Below, one piece after another: positions 40,427-48,516 of a DNA stretch of 64,000 nucleotides. Source of the DNA: Candidatus Sulfopaludibacter sp. SbA3. Lineage in GTDB: Bacteria; Acidobacteriota; Terriglobia; Bryobacterales; Bryobacteraceae. The stretch covers positions 62,001-126,000 of the forward strand of contig CAMDCN010000015.1 in the NCBI GenBank assembly GCA_945890485.1, in the 5' to 3' direction. Position numbers and translations under genes: made by a program. Every line of letters begins with the position of its first letter. The stretch's first letter is position 1. The notes below the pieces were generated by a model. The model was given only the letters and a program-made list of their open reading frames with translations. It was not told the origin of the DNA and did not search any database.

Positions 40427-40437
40427 CCCGTCGTCTT
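40412..40437 (+). terminator. Rho-independent terminator with stop codon in the loop
   Basis: AAGACGACGG pairs perfectly with CCGTCGTCTT around CCTAGC, whose TAG is the dehydrogenase stop (40424-40426). It is followed by CAATTTTTC, a T-run typical of intrinsic terminators. Confidence 0.85.
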
Positions 40438-40458
40438 CAATTTTTCACAAAAAAAGTC

Positions 40459-40487
40459 TTGCGATTCCAAAAATCATATTCTAATAT
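40459..40487 (+). promoter_or_regulatory. Strong predicted sigma-70 promoter
   Basis: TTGCGA (40459-40464), a 17-base AT-rich spacer, then TAATAT (40482-40487). Predicted start near 40494. It drives either dxr with a ~155-base leader or a separate RNA. Confidence 0.65.
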
Positions 40488-40493
40488 TGAAAG

Positions 40494-40648
40494 TAAGACG
40501 GGGGGGCAACTCCCACCAAAGCGAGACTAACCTCAATATAGACCCCTGAAGCATCCCTCCCGTCGCCCTTCGGGGTTTCCTGTCTCCGGCTGCTTCCTTC
40601 CTCTAAAGATCCCCAAACCGAGTGATATCATAGGCTTGTCTGATTTGG
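40494..40648 (+). ncRNA. Candidate structured leader or small RNA upstream of dxr
   Basis: The segment following the promoter at 40459-40487 contains a long-range stem: GACGGGGGGG (40497-40506) pairs with CCCTCCCGTC (40555-40564) over ten base pairs with one G-U. It encloses 48 bases that are mostly unpaired by eye. Directly after is a CCC-UUCG-GGG tetraloop hairpin (40566-40575), then a pyrimidine-rich tail. It encodes no credible peptide. It could be a small RNA (a 6S-like overall shape is possible), or a regulatory leader for dxr. I could not match it to a known riboswitch class. Confidence 0.35.
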
Positions 40649-41806
40649 ATGAAGACACTGACCTTACTTGGATCAACTGGTTCCATTGGTACCAGCACGC
40701 TGGACGTCGTTAGACGCCGCCTGGATGAGTTTTCTGTTTATGCTCTGGTTGCCGGAAGCAATCTGGACCTCCTCGTAGAGCAGATTCGCGAGTTTTCTCC
40801 CTCTGTCGCGGTAGTCGCCACGCCAGAGCTCTGCGATCAGTTGGCGCGGAAGTTGTCTGACGCCGGCATTCGATTGCCAGAGTTGGCGTCAGGTCCGGCT
40901 GGCCGGTTGGCCGTGGCCACGGCGCCGGAAGTGGAAATTGTCATGTCCGCCATCGTCGGCGTAGCCGGTCTCGAGGCTACCTATGAGGCCGTCCGGAAGC
41001 GCAAAGTGATTGCTCTCGCAAACAAGGAAGTCCTTGTCGCGAGCGGCAAGCTGGTGATGGATGCCTGCCGGGAAGCTGGCACGGAGATGATTCCCGTCGA
41101 CAGCGAGCACAATGGCGCGCATCAATGCCTGCGGGCGGGCCGTCGCGACGAAGTGACGAAATTGATTCTAACGGCCTCGGGCGGTCCGTTTCGCCGCACC
41201 TCGAAAGATGATCTTGAAAAAGTAACCGTCGCGCAGGCGCTGAATCATCCAACCTGGAAGATGGGCCAAAGGATCACGATTGATTCGGCGACGATGATGA
41301 ACAAAGGTTTCGAGGTGATTGAAGCCTGCTGGCTCTTCGATTTCGCCCCGGCCGATGTCGAAGTGGTCGTTCATCCGCAATCTTCCATCCACGCGATGGT
41401 CGAGTATAACGACGGTTCTGTGATTGCCCAGGTCTCGGCCACCGATATGCGGATGCCGATTCAATACGCGCTGACCTATCCGGTGCGGGAAACGGCTCCG
41501 GTGCCCCGGATGGACTGGACTAAAGCCCGCACTTGGGAGTTTGAGCCGCCTGACCTTGACCGATTCCCCTTGCTTCGGCTTGCCTACGAGGCGCAGGCGG
41601 CGGGTGGTTCCGCCACCTGCACCCTGAATGCCGCCGACGAGGTTGCTGTCGAGGCCTTTTTGGCCGGGAGAATCTCTTTCCCGGGAATTGCGCGCGTCGT
41701 CGGAGAGACATTAGAAAAAGTACCCAATCGAGCGCCGCGCTCCGTCGAAGAGGTACTGGAGATTGATCGCGCGAGCCGCGAGACGGCACGGGCGCTTGTA
41801 GGATAG
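40649..41806 (+). CDS. dxr: 1-deoxy-D-xylulose 5-phosphate reductoisomerase
   Basis: 385 residues. LLGSTGSIGTSTLDVVRRR is the NADPH-binding start; ALANKEVLVASGKLVM and PVDSEHNGAHQC hold the metal and substrate residues (Asp and Glu of DSEH). LTASGGPFR and NHPTWKMGQRITIDSATMMN with GFEVIEACWLF complete the active site and flexible-loop regions. Catalyses the committed step of the non-mevalonate isoprenoid pathway (DXP to MEP). The DSEHNGAHQC variant, in place of the common DSEHSAIFQC, is probably lineage-typical. It lies eight bases before rseP, a linkage common in bacteria. Confidence 0.96.
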   Translation: MKTLTLLGSTGSIGTSTLDVVRRRLDEFSVYALVAGSNLDLLVEQIREFSPSVAVVATPELCDQLARKLSDAGIRLPELASGPAGRLAVATAPEVEIVMSAIVGVAGLEATYEAVRKRKVIALANKEVLVASGKLVMDACREAGTEMIPVDSEHNGAHQCLRAGRRDEVTKLILTASGGPFRRTSKDDLEKVTVAQALNHPTWKMGQRITIDSATMMNKGFEVIEACWLFDFAPADVEVVVHPQSSIHAMVEYNDGSVIAQVSATDMRMPIQYALTYPVRETAPVPRMDWTKARTWEFEPPDLDRFPLLRLAYEAQAAGGSATCTLNAADEVAVEAFLAGRISFPGIARVVGETLEKVPNRAPRSVEEVLEIDRASRETARALVG

Positions 41807-41814
41807 TCGCATCT

Positions 41815-43149
41815 ATGGTTCTTTTTCAAAACGTTTGGTGGGTCCTGGTCCTGATTGGCATCATGATCCTAATCCACGAACTGGGTCACTTTTGGGCGGC
41901 GCGATACTTTGATGTCCGCGTCGAGGCCTTCTCTTTCGGCTTCGGGCCACGACTATTCGGCTTTCGACGGGGAGAAACCGATTTCCGCGTTTCGCTAATC
42001 CTGTTCGGTGGTTATGTCAAGATGACGGGCGAGCAAACGGCCGAGGATGGCACGCCCGATCCTTCGGCAGCCGAGGACCCGCGAAGTTTCCTGGCCAAGC
42101 CTCGATGGCAGCGCATGATTATCGCGTTTGCGGGGCCGGCGATGAACATCATCCTCGCGCTAGTGCTCCTGACGGGCCTCTTCATGTACCGTTACCCAAA
42201 GGTTGTCGGTTCGGACGGTCCGGCGGTGGTCGGTTTTGTGGCCAAAGACTCGGTCGCCGCGAAGTCGGGGATCCGCGCGGGTGACCGGATCGTCCGTTTT
42301 GACGATATTGCGGATCCGACTTGGGAAGACGTTACCTTGGCCGAGGTCGCCGCGGCCAACCGTCCTGTGCCAGTGGTGCTCAAGCGGGACGCCGAACAGG
42401 TAGTGGTGACGGTAACCCCTGCGCTGCATGAGCAAAACGGTATCGGCACGATTGGATGGGGCGAGCAGCACGAGATCCAGTTGGGCGGGGTCAGCCCCGA
42501 TATGGAAGCGGCGAGGGTGGGTTTGAAGGCTGGCGATCTTCTCGTCGCGTTGGATGGCATCGCACTGCGGTCCACGCAGATGCTCCTGACGATGCTCAAG
42601 GAAGGTCAGGGTAAGCCGGTTGAGCTGACTTACAACCGGGATGGCGAAATCCGCAAGGTGCAAATGACGCCCAGCGTGGTTGGAGAAGGGGATGCCAAGC
42701 GGTACATGCTCGGGGTGCAGTTGTCGGCCCGGGTGACCTTCGTCCAGCTGCCGTTTGTCGAGGCCCTGCGGGAGTCCACCCGCCAGAATACCCGAAGCGC
42801 GGGTCTGATCCTCCAGTTCTTGCGCGGCCTCGTAGAGCGCCGTATGTCGGCTAAGAGTCTGGAGGGCCCAATCGGCATTGCCCGCCTCAGTGGTGATGCG
42901 GCGCGCGAGGGTGCTGCCTCCTTTGTTGGCCTGATGGCGGCGGTGAGCCTCAACCTGGCAATTTTCAACCTGCTTCCGATCCCGATTCTCGACGGCGGGA
43001 CGATCTTGATGCTAGCTGTCGAGATGATCATGCGCCGGGATCTGAGCCTCCACGTGAAGGAGACGGTTTTCAAGCTAGGCTTTGTTTTCCTAATGATGGT
43101 GGTGGTGTTCGTGCTGTACAACGACATTAGCAAGCTGCTCCCAGGCTAG
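41815..43149 (+). CDS. rseP: RIP metalloprotease RseP (site-2 protease)
   Basis: 444 residues. The first helix carries the zinc motif ILIHELGHFWAARYF (HExxH). FGFGPRLFGFRRGETDFRVS and GGYVKMTGE follow, typical of the family. A second helix is at MIIAFAGPAMNIILALVLLT. Two periplasmic PDZ domains lie at ~130-280 (AAKSGIRAGDRIVRFDDI; AARVGLKAGDLLVALDGI). NLAIFNLLPIPILDGG, the third zinc-ligand (LDG) motif, is followed by C-terminal helices. It cleaves membrane-embedded substrates such as anti-sigma factors. Co-transcribed with dxr, eight bases upstream. Confidence 0.96.
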   Translation: MVLFQNVWWVLVLIGIMILIHELGHFWAARYFDVRVEAFSFGFGPRLFGFRRGETDFRVSLILFGGYVKMTGEQTAEDGTPDPSAAEDPRSFLAKPRWQRMIIAFAGPAMNIILALVLLTGLFMYRYPKVVGSDGPAVVGFVAKDSVAAKSGIRAGDRIVRFDDIADPTWEDVTLAEVAAANRPVPVVLKRDAEQVVVTVTPALHEQNGIGTIGWGEQHEIQLGGVSPDMEAARVGLKAGDLLVALDGIALRSTQMLLTMLKEGQGKPVELTYNRDGEIRKVQMTPSVVGEGDAKRYMLGVQLSARVTFVQLPFVEALRESTRQNTRSAGLILQFLRGLVERRMSAKSLEGPIGIARLSGDAAREGAASFVGLMAAVSLNLAIFNLLPIPILDGGTILMLAVEMIMRRDLSLHVKETVFKLGFVFLMMVVVFVLYNDISKLLPG

Positions 43150-43178
43150 AACCTGAGTCTCTCCTGCTAAAATATTAC

Positions 43179-43207
43179 TTGATAGTGAGTCGCGCAGATT
43201 CAATACT
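43179..43207 (+). promoter_or_regulatory. Predicted dnaK promoter
   Basis: TTGATA (43179-43184), 17-base spacer, AATACT (43202-43207), giving a start near 43214 and a ~30-base leader. AGGAGG (43224-43229) lies 14 bases before the ATG, longer than ideal. Confidence 0.5.
43184..43204. promoter_or_regulatory. HAIR-like operator (probable HspR site) in the dnaK promoter
   Basis: AGTGAGT, seven bases, then ATTCAAT. This matches 10 of 14 half-site positions of the HspR-associated inverted repeat (CTTGAGT-N7-ACTCAAG) with the correct spacing. It sits across the spacer and -10 of the predicted dnaK promoter. The hspR-like gene is the third gene of this operon. Confidence 0.55.
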
Positions 43208-43243
43208 TGTAGTAGACTAAAGCAGGAGGCAAAAGTTCTAGTC

Positions 43244-45157
43244 ATGAGCAGAATCATCGGTATTGACCTTGGTACCACCAATTCCGTCGTCGCAGTGATG
43301 GAAGCGGGGTCGCCGGTCGTAATCCCCAACCAGGAAGGGGCGCGTACGACGCCGTCCGTGGTCGGTTTCACTAAGGGTGGAGAACGGTTGGTGGGTCAGG
43401 TCGCCAAGCGGCAGGCCGTCACGAATCCGGAAAACACGATCTATTCGATCAAGCGCTTCATGGGACGCCGTTTCGATGAAGTCGATGCGGAAAAGAAGCT
43501 CGTTCCCTACAAGGTCCTTCCGGGTGACAACGGGGACGCTCGCGTAGAATCGCAGGGCAAAAAGCTTTCGGCGCCCGAAATCTCCTCGATGGTGTTGACC
43601 AAGTTGAAGGAAGCCGCCGAGTCGTATCTCGGTGAGAAGGTCACGAAAGCGGTCATCACGGTTCCGGCGTACTTCAATGACGCCCAGCGGCAGGCGACGA
43701 AAGACGCCGGCCAAATTGCCGGTCTCGAAGTGATGCGCATCATCAACGAGCCGACGGCAGCGGCATTAGCCTACGGTCTCGACAAGAAGAAGAACGAAAC
43801 CATCGCGGTGTTTGACTTCGGCGGCGGCACGTTCGACGTCTCGATCCTCGAAGTGGGTGATGGCGTCGTTGAAGTGAAGTCCACCGATGGCGACACGCAT
43901 CTGGGCGGCGACAACATCGACGACCGGATCATGGAATGGATCGTAGCCGAGTTCAAAAAAGAGAACGGCATCGATCTGATGAACGACAATATGGCTCGGC
44001 AGCGTCTGAAGGAAGCCGCCGAAAAAGCCAAAATTGAGTTATCGACCACGCTCGAAACCGAAATCAACCTACCGTTCATCACGGCGGATGCCGGCGGCCC
44101 GAAGCACCTCGTCATGAAGCTGACGCGGACCCGCTTCGAGCAGATGATCGACGACATTCTGCGCAGCACGCTTTCGCCTTGCGAACGGGCGCTCAAGAAT
44201 GCCAAGCTGTCCCCGTCGCAGATCGACGAAGTGGTGCTGGTCGGCGGCTCCACCCGTATTCCCAAGATCCAGCAAATCGTCCGCGATATGTTCGGCAAGG
44301 AGCCGAATCGCTCCGTGAACCCGGATGAAGTCGTCGCCATCGGCGCGGCTGTCCAGGGTGGCGTGCTCGGCGGCGAAGTGAAGGACGTTCTCCTGCTCGA
44401 TGTCACCCCGCTTTCGCTCGGCATTGAAACGCTGGGCGGGGTGTTCACGAAGCTGATCGAGAGCAACACGACGATTCCTACCCGGAAGAGCGAAACGTTC
44501 TCGACCGCCTCGGACAACCAGACCTCGGTGGAGATCAAGGTGTTCCAGGGTGAACGCGCGATGGCGGCGGACAACCGGCAGCTTGGCGTGTTCCAGTTGG
44601 GCAACATTCCGCCGGCGCCGCGAGGCGTGCCGCAGGTGGAAGTGACCTTCGATATCGACGCCAACGGCATTCTGCACGTAACGGCGAAAGACAAGGCGAC
44701 CAACAATGAGCAGAAGATCACGATCAGCGGCTCGTCGGGCCTAAGCAAGGACGAAGTGGAGAAGATGGCGCGGGAGGCGAAGGAAAACGCCGCCGGTGAC
44801 CAGAAACGCCGCGATAGCGTCGAAGCTCGCAACAAGGCCGACGGCATGATCTACTCGGTCGAAAAGACCCTGAAAGATCATCGCGACAAGGTGAGCGAGG
44901 CCGAAGCGAAGTCGGTGGAAACCGCTCTGGACGAAGCCAAAAAGGCGGTTCAGGATGGCGATGCCGACAAGATCAACGCTGCCATCGACAAACTCACCCA
45001 GGCAAGCCACAAGCTCGCCGAGGTGATGTACAAGTCTCCGGCCGGCGACGGCGCCGCCGGTGGCCCCGCCCCGGGAGCCGAACCGAAGGCCGAAGCGCCG
45101 ACGGATTCGGTGGTGGACGCGGAGTTTGTTGACGTCGACGACAAAAACAAGAAGTAG
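43244..45157 (+). CDS. dnaK: Molecular chaperone DnaK (Hsp70)
   Basis: 637 residues, the usual length. ATPase domain: [19 protein letters not shown] at the start, [58 protein letters not shown] and [19 protein letters not shown]. The substrate-binding domain begins after the linker [17 protein letters not shown], and the lid is helical to the acidic C-terminus ([11 protein letters not shown]). ATP-driven folding chaperone working with DnaJ and GrpE. First gene of dnaK-dnaJ-hspR; no grpE is present in the window. Confidence 0.98.
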   Translation: MSRIIGIDLGTTNSVVAVMEAGSPVVIPNQEGARTTPSVVGFTKGGERLVGQVAKRQAVTNPENTIYSIKRFMGRRFDEVDAEKKLVPYKVLPGDNGDARVESQGKKLSAPEISSMVLTKLKEAAESYLGEKVTKAVITVPAYFNDAQRQATKDAGQIAGLEVMRIINEPTAAALAYGLDKKKNETIAVFDFGGGTFDVSILEVGDGVVEVKSTDGDTHLGGDNIDDRIMEWIVAEFKKENGIDLMNDNMARQRLKEAAEKAKIELSTTLETEINLPFITADAGGPKHLVMKLTRTRFEQMIDDILRSTLSPCERALKNAKLSPSQIDEVVLVGGSTRIPKIQQIVRDMFGKEPNRSVNPDEVVAIGAAVQGGVLGGEVKDVLLLDVTPLSLGIETLGGVFTKLIESNTTIPTRKSETFSTASDNQTSVEIKVFQGERAMAADNRQLGVFQLGNIPPAPRGVPQVEVTFDIDANGILHVTAKDKATNNEQKITISGSSGLSKDEVEKMAREAKENAAGDQKRRDSVEARNKADGMIYSVEKTLKDHRDKVSEAEAKSVETALDEAKKAVQDGDADKINAAIDKLTQASHKLAEVMYKSPAGDGAAGGPAPGAEPKAEAPTDSVVDAEFVDVDDKNKK

Positions 45158-45175
45158 TCAGCAGTGAGGCGCTCG

Positions 45176-45199
45176 AAGGGCCGCTTTTCGGCGGCTCTT
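45176..45199 (+). terminator. Stem-loop between dnaK and dnaJ
   Basis: AAGGGCCGC pairs with GCGGCTCTT (one G-U) around TTTTCG. It could lower dnaJ-hspR expression relative to dnaK, as an attenuator or RNA-stability element. Confidence 0.45.
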
Positions 45200-45215
45200 T
45201 CGGGCGAGGTATGCC

Positions 45216-46391
45216 ATGCCGGAACGCAAAGACTATTACGGCACCCTGGGTGTCGAAAAAAAAGCATCGGACGACGAGATCCGCAAGGCTTATCGCCGCT
45301 TGGCGCGCAAGTATCATCCCGACCTCAATCCGGGAGACAAGGCCGCCGAGGATAAGTTCAAAACGGTGCAGGAAGCCTATGACGTTTTGAGCGAACCCAA
45401 GAAACGGGCGATGTTCGACCAGTACGGCTTCTATTCCGACAGCGGGTTCCCGCAGGGTGGACCTCCTCCCGGCGGCGGCCCGGGCATGGGCTTTGAAGGG
45501 TTCGATTTTTCCGATTTCATCAACCAACAAGGCGGTCGCCGTCCGCCGCCGGGCGCGGGCGCTCCGGGTGGAGACGCCAGCGGCCGGTTCAGCGATATTT
45601 TCAGCCAGTTCTTCGGCGGACGCCAAGCAGCACAGACTCAGCAGCCTGAGAAAGGCGCGGATCTGGAATACACCTTAAACATCGACTTCTGGCAGGCCAT
45701 TCGCGGAACGCAGGTCCGCCTGAGCATCTCGCGGCAAGAAGGTTGTAGCACTTGCCAAGGCTCCGGCTCGGCCGGAGGCAGTGTCGCGTCCTGCCCGGAG
45801 TGCAATGGAACAGGACAGGTGAGCCAGACGGCCGGCGCGATGAAGTTCAACCTCACCTGCACGCGCTGCAACGGCTCGGGCCGGCTGCGCAATGTCTGTC
45901 CAACGTGCCGCGGAGAGGGTCGCACGGCGCACATGGACTCCGTTGAGGTCCGTCTGCCGGCCGGTGTAGCCGGTGGATCAAGGCTCCGTGTGGCAGGGAA
46001 GGGCAATGCCGGACGGATGGGCGGATCGGCTGGCGACCTGTACATCACCGTGCGGGTCGAAGAGCATGCGTTCTTCAAGCGCGACGGCGACACGATTGAA
46101 ATCAAGGTAGCTGTGACGGTGCCGGAAGCGGTGCTGGGCGCCAAGATTGAAGTGCCAACGATCGACGGCCGGGCGATTTTAAAGATCCCGCAAGGAACGC
46201 AGAACGGGCAGAAGTTTCGCCTGCGCGAGAAAGGCGTGACGAACTCGCGAAAAGAGACTCGTGGGGATCAGATCGTCGAAGTGGTGCTGCAGGCGCCGCC
46301 GGCCAACGACGAACGGACTCGAGAGCTGTTGCGGGAACTGGCCGAGCAATATCCGCCAGATCCGCGAAGTGAGTTGTGGAGCAAGGTATAA
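45216..46391 (+). CDS. dnaJ: Co-chaperone DnaJ
   Basis: 391 residues. J domain with [20 protein letters not shown], the HPD tripeptide in [11 protein letters not shown], and FDQYG at the end. A Gly/Phe-rich segment covers ~75-130. Four CxxCxGxG zinc repeats ([32 protein letters not shown]) are followed by the C-terminal substrate domain ([20 protein letters not shown]). GCGAGG before the ATG at 45216 favours this start over the out-of-frame ATG at 45211. Stimulates DnaK ATPase and delivers clients. Lies 58 bases after dnaK, separated by a stem-loop. Confidence 0.96.
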   Translation: MPERKDYYGTLGVEKKASDDEIRKAYRRLARKYHPDLNPGDKAAEDKFKTVQEAYDVLSEPKKRAMFDQYGFYSDSGFPQGGPPPGGGPGMGFEGFDFSDFINQQGGRRPPPGAGAPGGDASGRFSDIFSQFFGGRQAAQTQQPEKGADLEYTLNIDFWQAIRGTQVRLSISRQEGCSTCQGSGSAGGSVASCPECNGTGQVSQTAGAMKFNLTCTRCNGSGRLRNVCPTCRGEGRTAHMDSVEVRLPAGVAGGSRLRVAGKGNAGRMGGSAGDLYITVRVEEHAFFKRDGDTIEIKVAVTVPEAVLGAKIEVPTIDGRAILKIPQGTQNGQKFRLREKGVTNSRKETRGDQIVEVVLQAPPANDERTRELLRELAEQYPPDPRSELWSKV

Positions 46392-46409
46392 CGGTAGAGG
46401 GACGCGCGG

Positions 46410-46844
<435 letters not shown>

Positions 46845-46850
46845 CGCCGC

Positions 46851-46856
46851 TACAAT
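46851..46856 (+). promoter_or_regulatory. -10-like TACAAT before nadE
   Basis: TACAAT ends ten bases before the ATG at 46867, shortly after the hspR stop. Confidence 0.35.
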
Positions 46857-46866
46857 AGTAGTCTTC

Positions 46867-48516
46867 ATGCGGATTGCCCTGGGGCAGATCAATACCACGG
46901 TAGGCGACCTCGTCGGGAACGCCGGTTTAATGATGCGCTTTGCGCGGCGCGCGGCCGAAGGAGGGGCGGAGGCGATTGTCTTCCCCGAATTGGCCCTAAC
47001 GGGCTATCCGCCGCAGGACCTCTTGGAACGTCCAGCGTTTCTCGAAGCGGCGGAAGCGGAACTGCAACGCCTCGCGGTGGAGGCGGCTCCTTTGCGCATC
47101 GCCATCGTCTGCGGTACCGCCGAAGTGGCGGACTTCAACGAAGGCAAACGGGTCTGGAACACGGCGGCGATGTTGCAGCGCGGAAAGGTTGCCTTCCGCC
47201 AACACAAGATGCTGTTGCCCACCTACGACGTCTTCGATGAGCAACGCTATTTCCGGGCTGCCGAGAGCCAGTCGATTGCGTGTATCGGTTCCACTCCGGT
47301 GGCCATCACGATTTGCGAAGATGCCTGGAACGATCAGCATTTTTGGGAAAAGCGTCTCTACGAGCGAGACCCGGTGCAGGAATTGATCGGCGCCGGCGCC
47401 AAGGCGATTCTCTCGATCAATGCCTCGCCCTACCACATCGGGAAGCGCGCTTTGCGGGAACAGATTTTCACTGCGACGGCGCGCCGGCACAAGCTCCCGC
47501 TCGTTTACGTGAATCAGGTCGGCGGCAACGATCAATTGGTCTTCGATGGGTCCAGCTTCGCTATGGACGCGACGGGTAAAGTGATCGCCTCCGCCTCCAG
47601 CTTTGCCGAAGAACTGGTGTTCGCGAACTTCCATACGGGCACCGGCGACCTGCGCGCGAGCCATCCGGAAGAGATCGAAGCGGTCTACGAAGCACTCGTG
47701 TTGGGCACGCGGGACTACTTCCGCAAGACCGGATTCCGCAAGGCGCTACTCGGGCTTTCGGGAGGCATCGACTCGGCCCTGGTTGCCTGCATCGCCGTCG
47801 AGGCCTTGGGTAAGGAAAACGTGACCGGCGTTGCCATGCCAGGGCCCTATTCGTCGGACCATTCGCTCACCGACGCGCTCGCGATGGCCGAAGTGCTCGG
47901 CATGCAGTGCCCGACGGTGTCGATCAACGGTGCCTATGCCGCCATGATCGACACGCTGCAGCCTGTGTTCGCCGGCGCCAAGCCTGACGTTACCGAAGAG
48001 AACCTGCAGTCGCGTCTCCGCGGCATGACGCTGATGGCGCTCTCGAACAAGACGGGCGCGCTCGTGCTAACGACTGGCAACAAAAGCGAAACCGCGGTTG
48101 GCTACGCGACGCTCTATGGCGATATGTGCGGTGGGCTTGCCGTCATCAGCGACGTGGCCAAAATGCAGGTCTATGCGCTTTGCCGCGTGGCGAATCGGCG
48201 GTTAGGTAACCCGATCCCCGAATCCGTTTTTGTGAAACCCCCGTCGGCCGAACTCCGGCCCGACCAGAAAGACTCTGACTCTCTTCCCGAATACCCGGTG
48301 CTCGATGCCATCCTCGAACTGTATGTCGAGCAGATGGTGGCGCCCGACCGGATCGCCGAGAAGCTGAACCTGCCGCTGGCGCTGGTGCGCGATGTGGCTC
48401 GCAAGGTGGACCGCAATGAGTACAAGCGCCAGCAAGCGGCGCCTGGGCTTAAGGTGACAACCAAGGCGTTCGGCTTCGGTCGCCGCCTTCCGATCGCACA
48501 GGGTTACAGCGAATGA
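46867..48516 (+). CDS. nadE: Glutamine-dependent NAD+ synthetase
   Basis: 549 residues in two domains. The N-terminal nitrilase-like glutaminase (1-~265) has VFPELALTGYPPQDLLERPA (Glu), RQHKMLLPTYDVFDEQRYF (Lys) and AITICEDAWND (Cys) as the catalytic triad. The C-terminal synthetase domain has the PP-loop LLGLSGGIDSALVACIAVEA, MPGPYSSDHSLTDALAMAE and LVLTTGNKSETAVGYATLYG. It converts deamido-NAD, ATP and glutamine to NAD+, with ammonia channelled between domains. The following gene starts within its last four bases (ATGA). Confidence 0.97.
   Translation: MRIALGQINTTVGDLVGNAGLMMRFARRAAEGGAEAIVFPELALTGYPPQDLLERPAFLEAAEAELQRLAVEAAPLRIAIVCGTAEVADFNEGKRVWNTAAMLQRGKVAFRQHKMLLPTYDVFDEQRYFRAAESQSIACIGSTPVAITICEDAWNDQHFWEKRLYERDPVQELIGAGAKAILSINASPYHIGKRALREQIFTATARRHKLPLVYVNQVGGNDQLVFDGSSFAMDATGKVIASASSFAEELVFANFHTGTGDLRASHPEEIEAVYEALVLGTRDYFRKTGFRKALLGLSGGIDSALVACIAVEALGKENVTGVAMPGPYSSDHSLTDALAMAEVLGMQCPTVSINGAYAAMIDTLQPVFAGAKPDVTEENLQSRLRGMTLMALSNKTGALVLTTGNKSETAVGYATLYGDMCGGLAVISDVAKMQVYALCRVANRRLGNPIPESVFVKPPSAELRPDQKDSDSLPEYPVLDAILELYVEQMVAPDRIAEKLNLPLALVRDVARKVDRNEYKRQQAAPGLKVTTKAFGFGRRLPIAQGYSE

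Noticed and set aside
43179-43203. CTTGA...TCAA as the HspR site
   Set aside because: The half-sites nearer the consensus ends are 13 bases apart; the AGTGAGT-N7-ATTCAAT reading has the correct spacing and is preferred.
43771-44847. 358-codon minus-strand frame inside dnaK
   Set aside because: Antisense open frames in dnaK are a well-known artefact of its codon usage.
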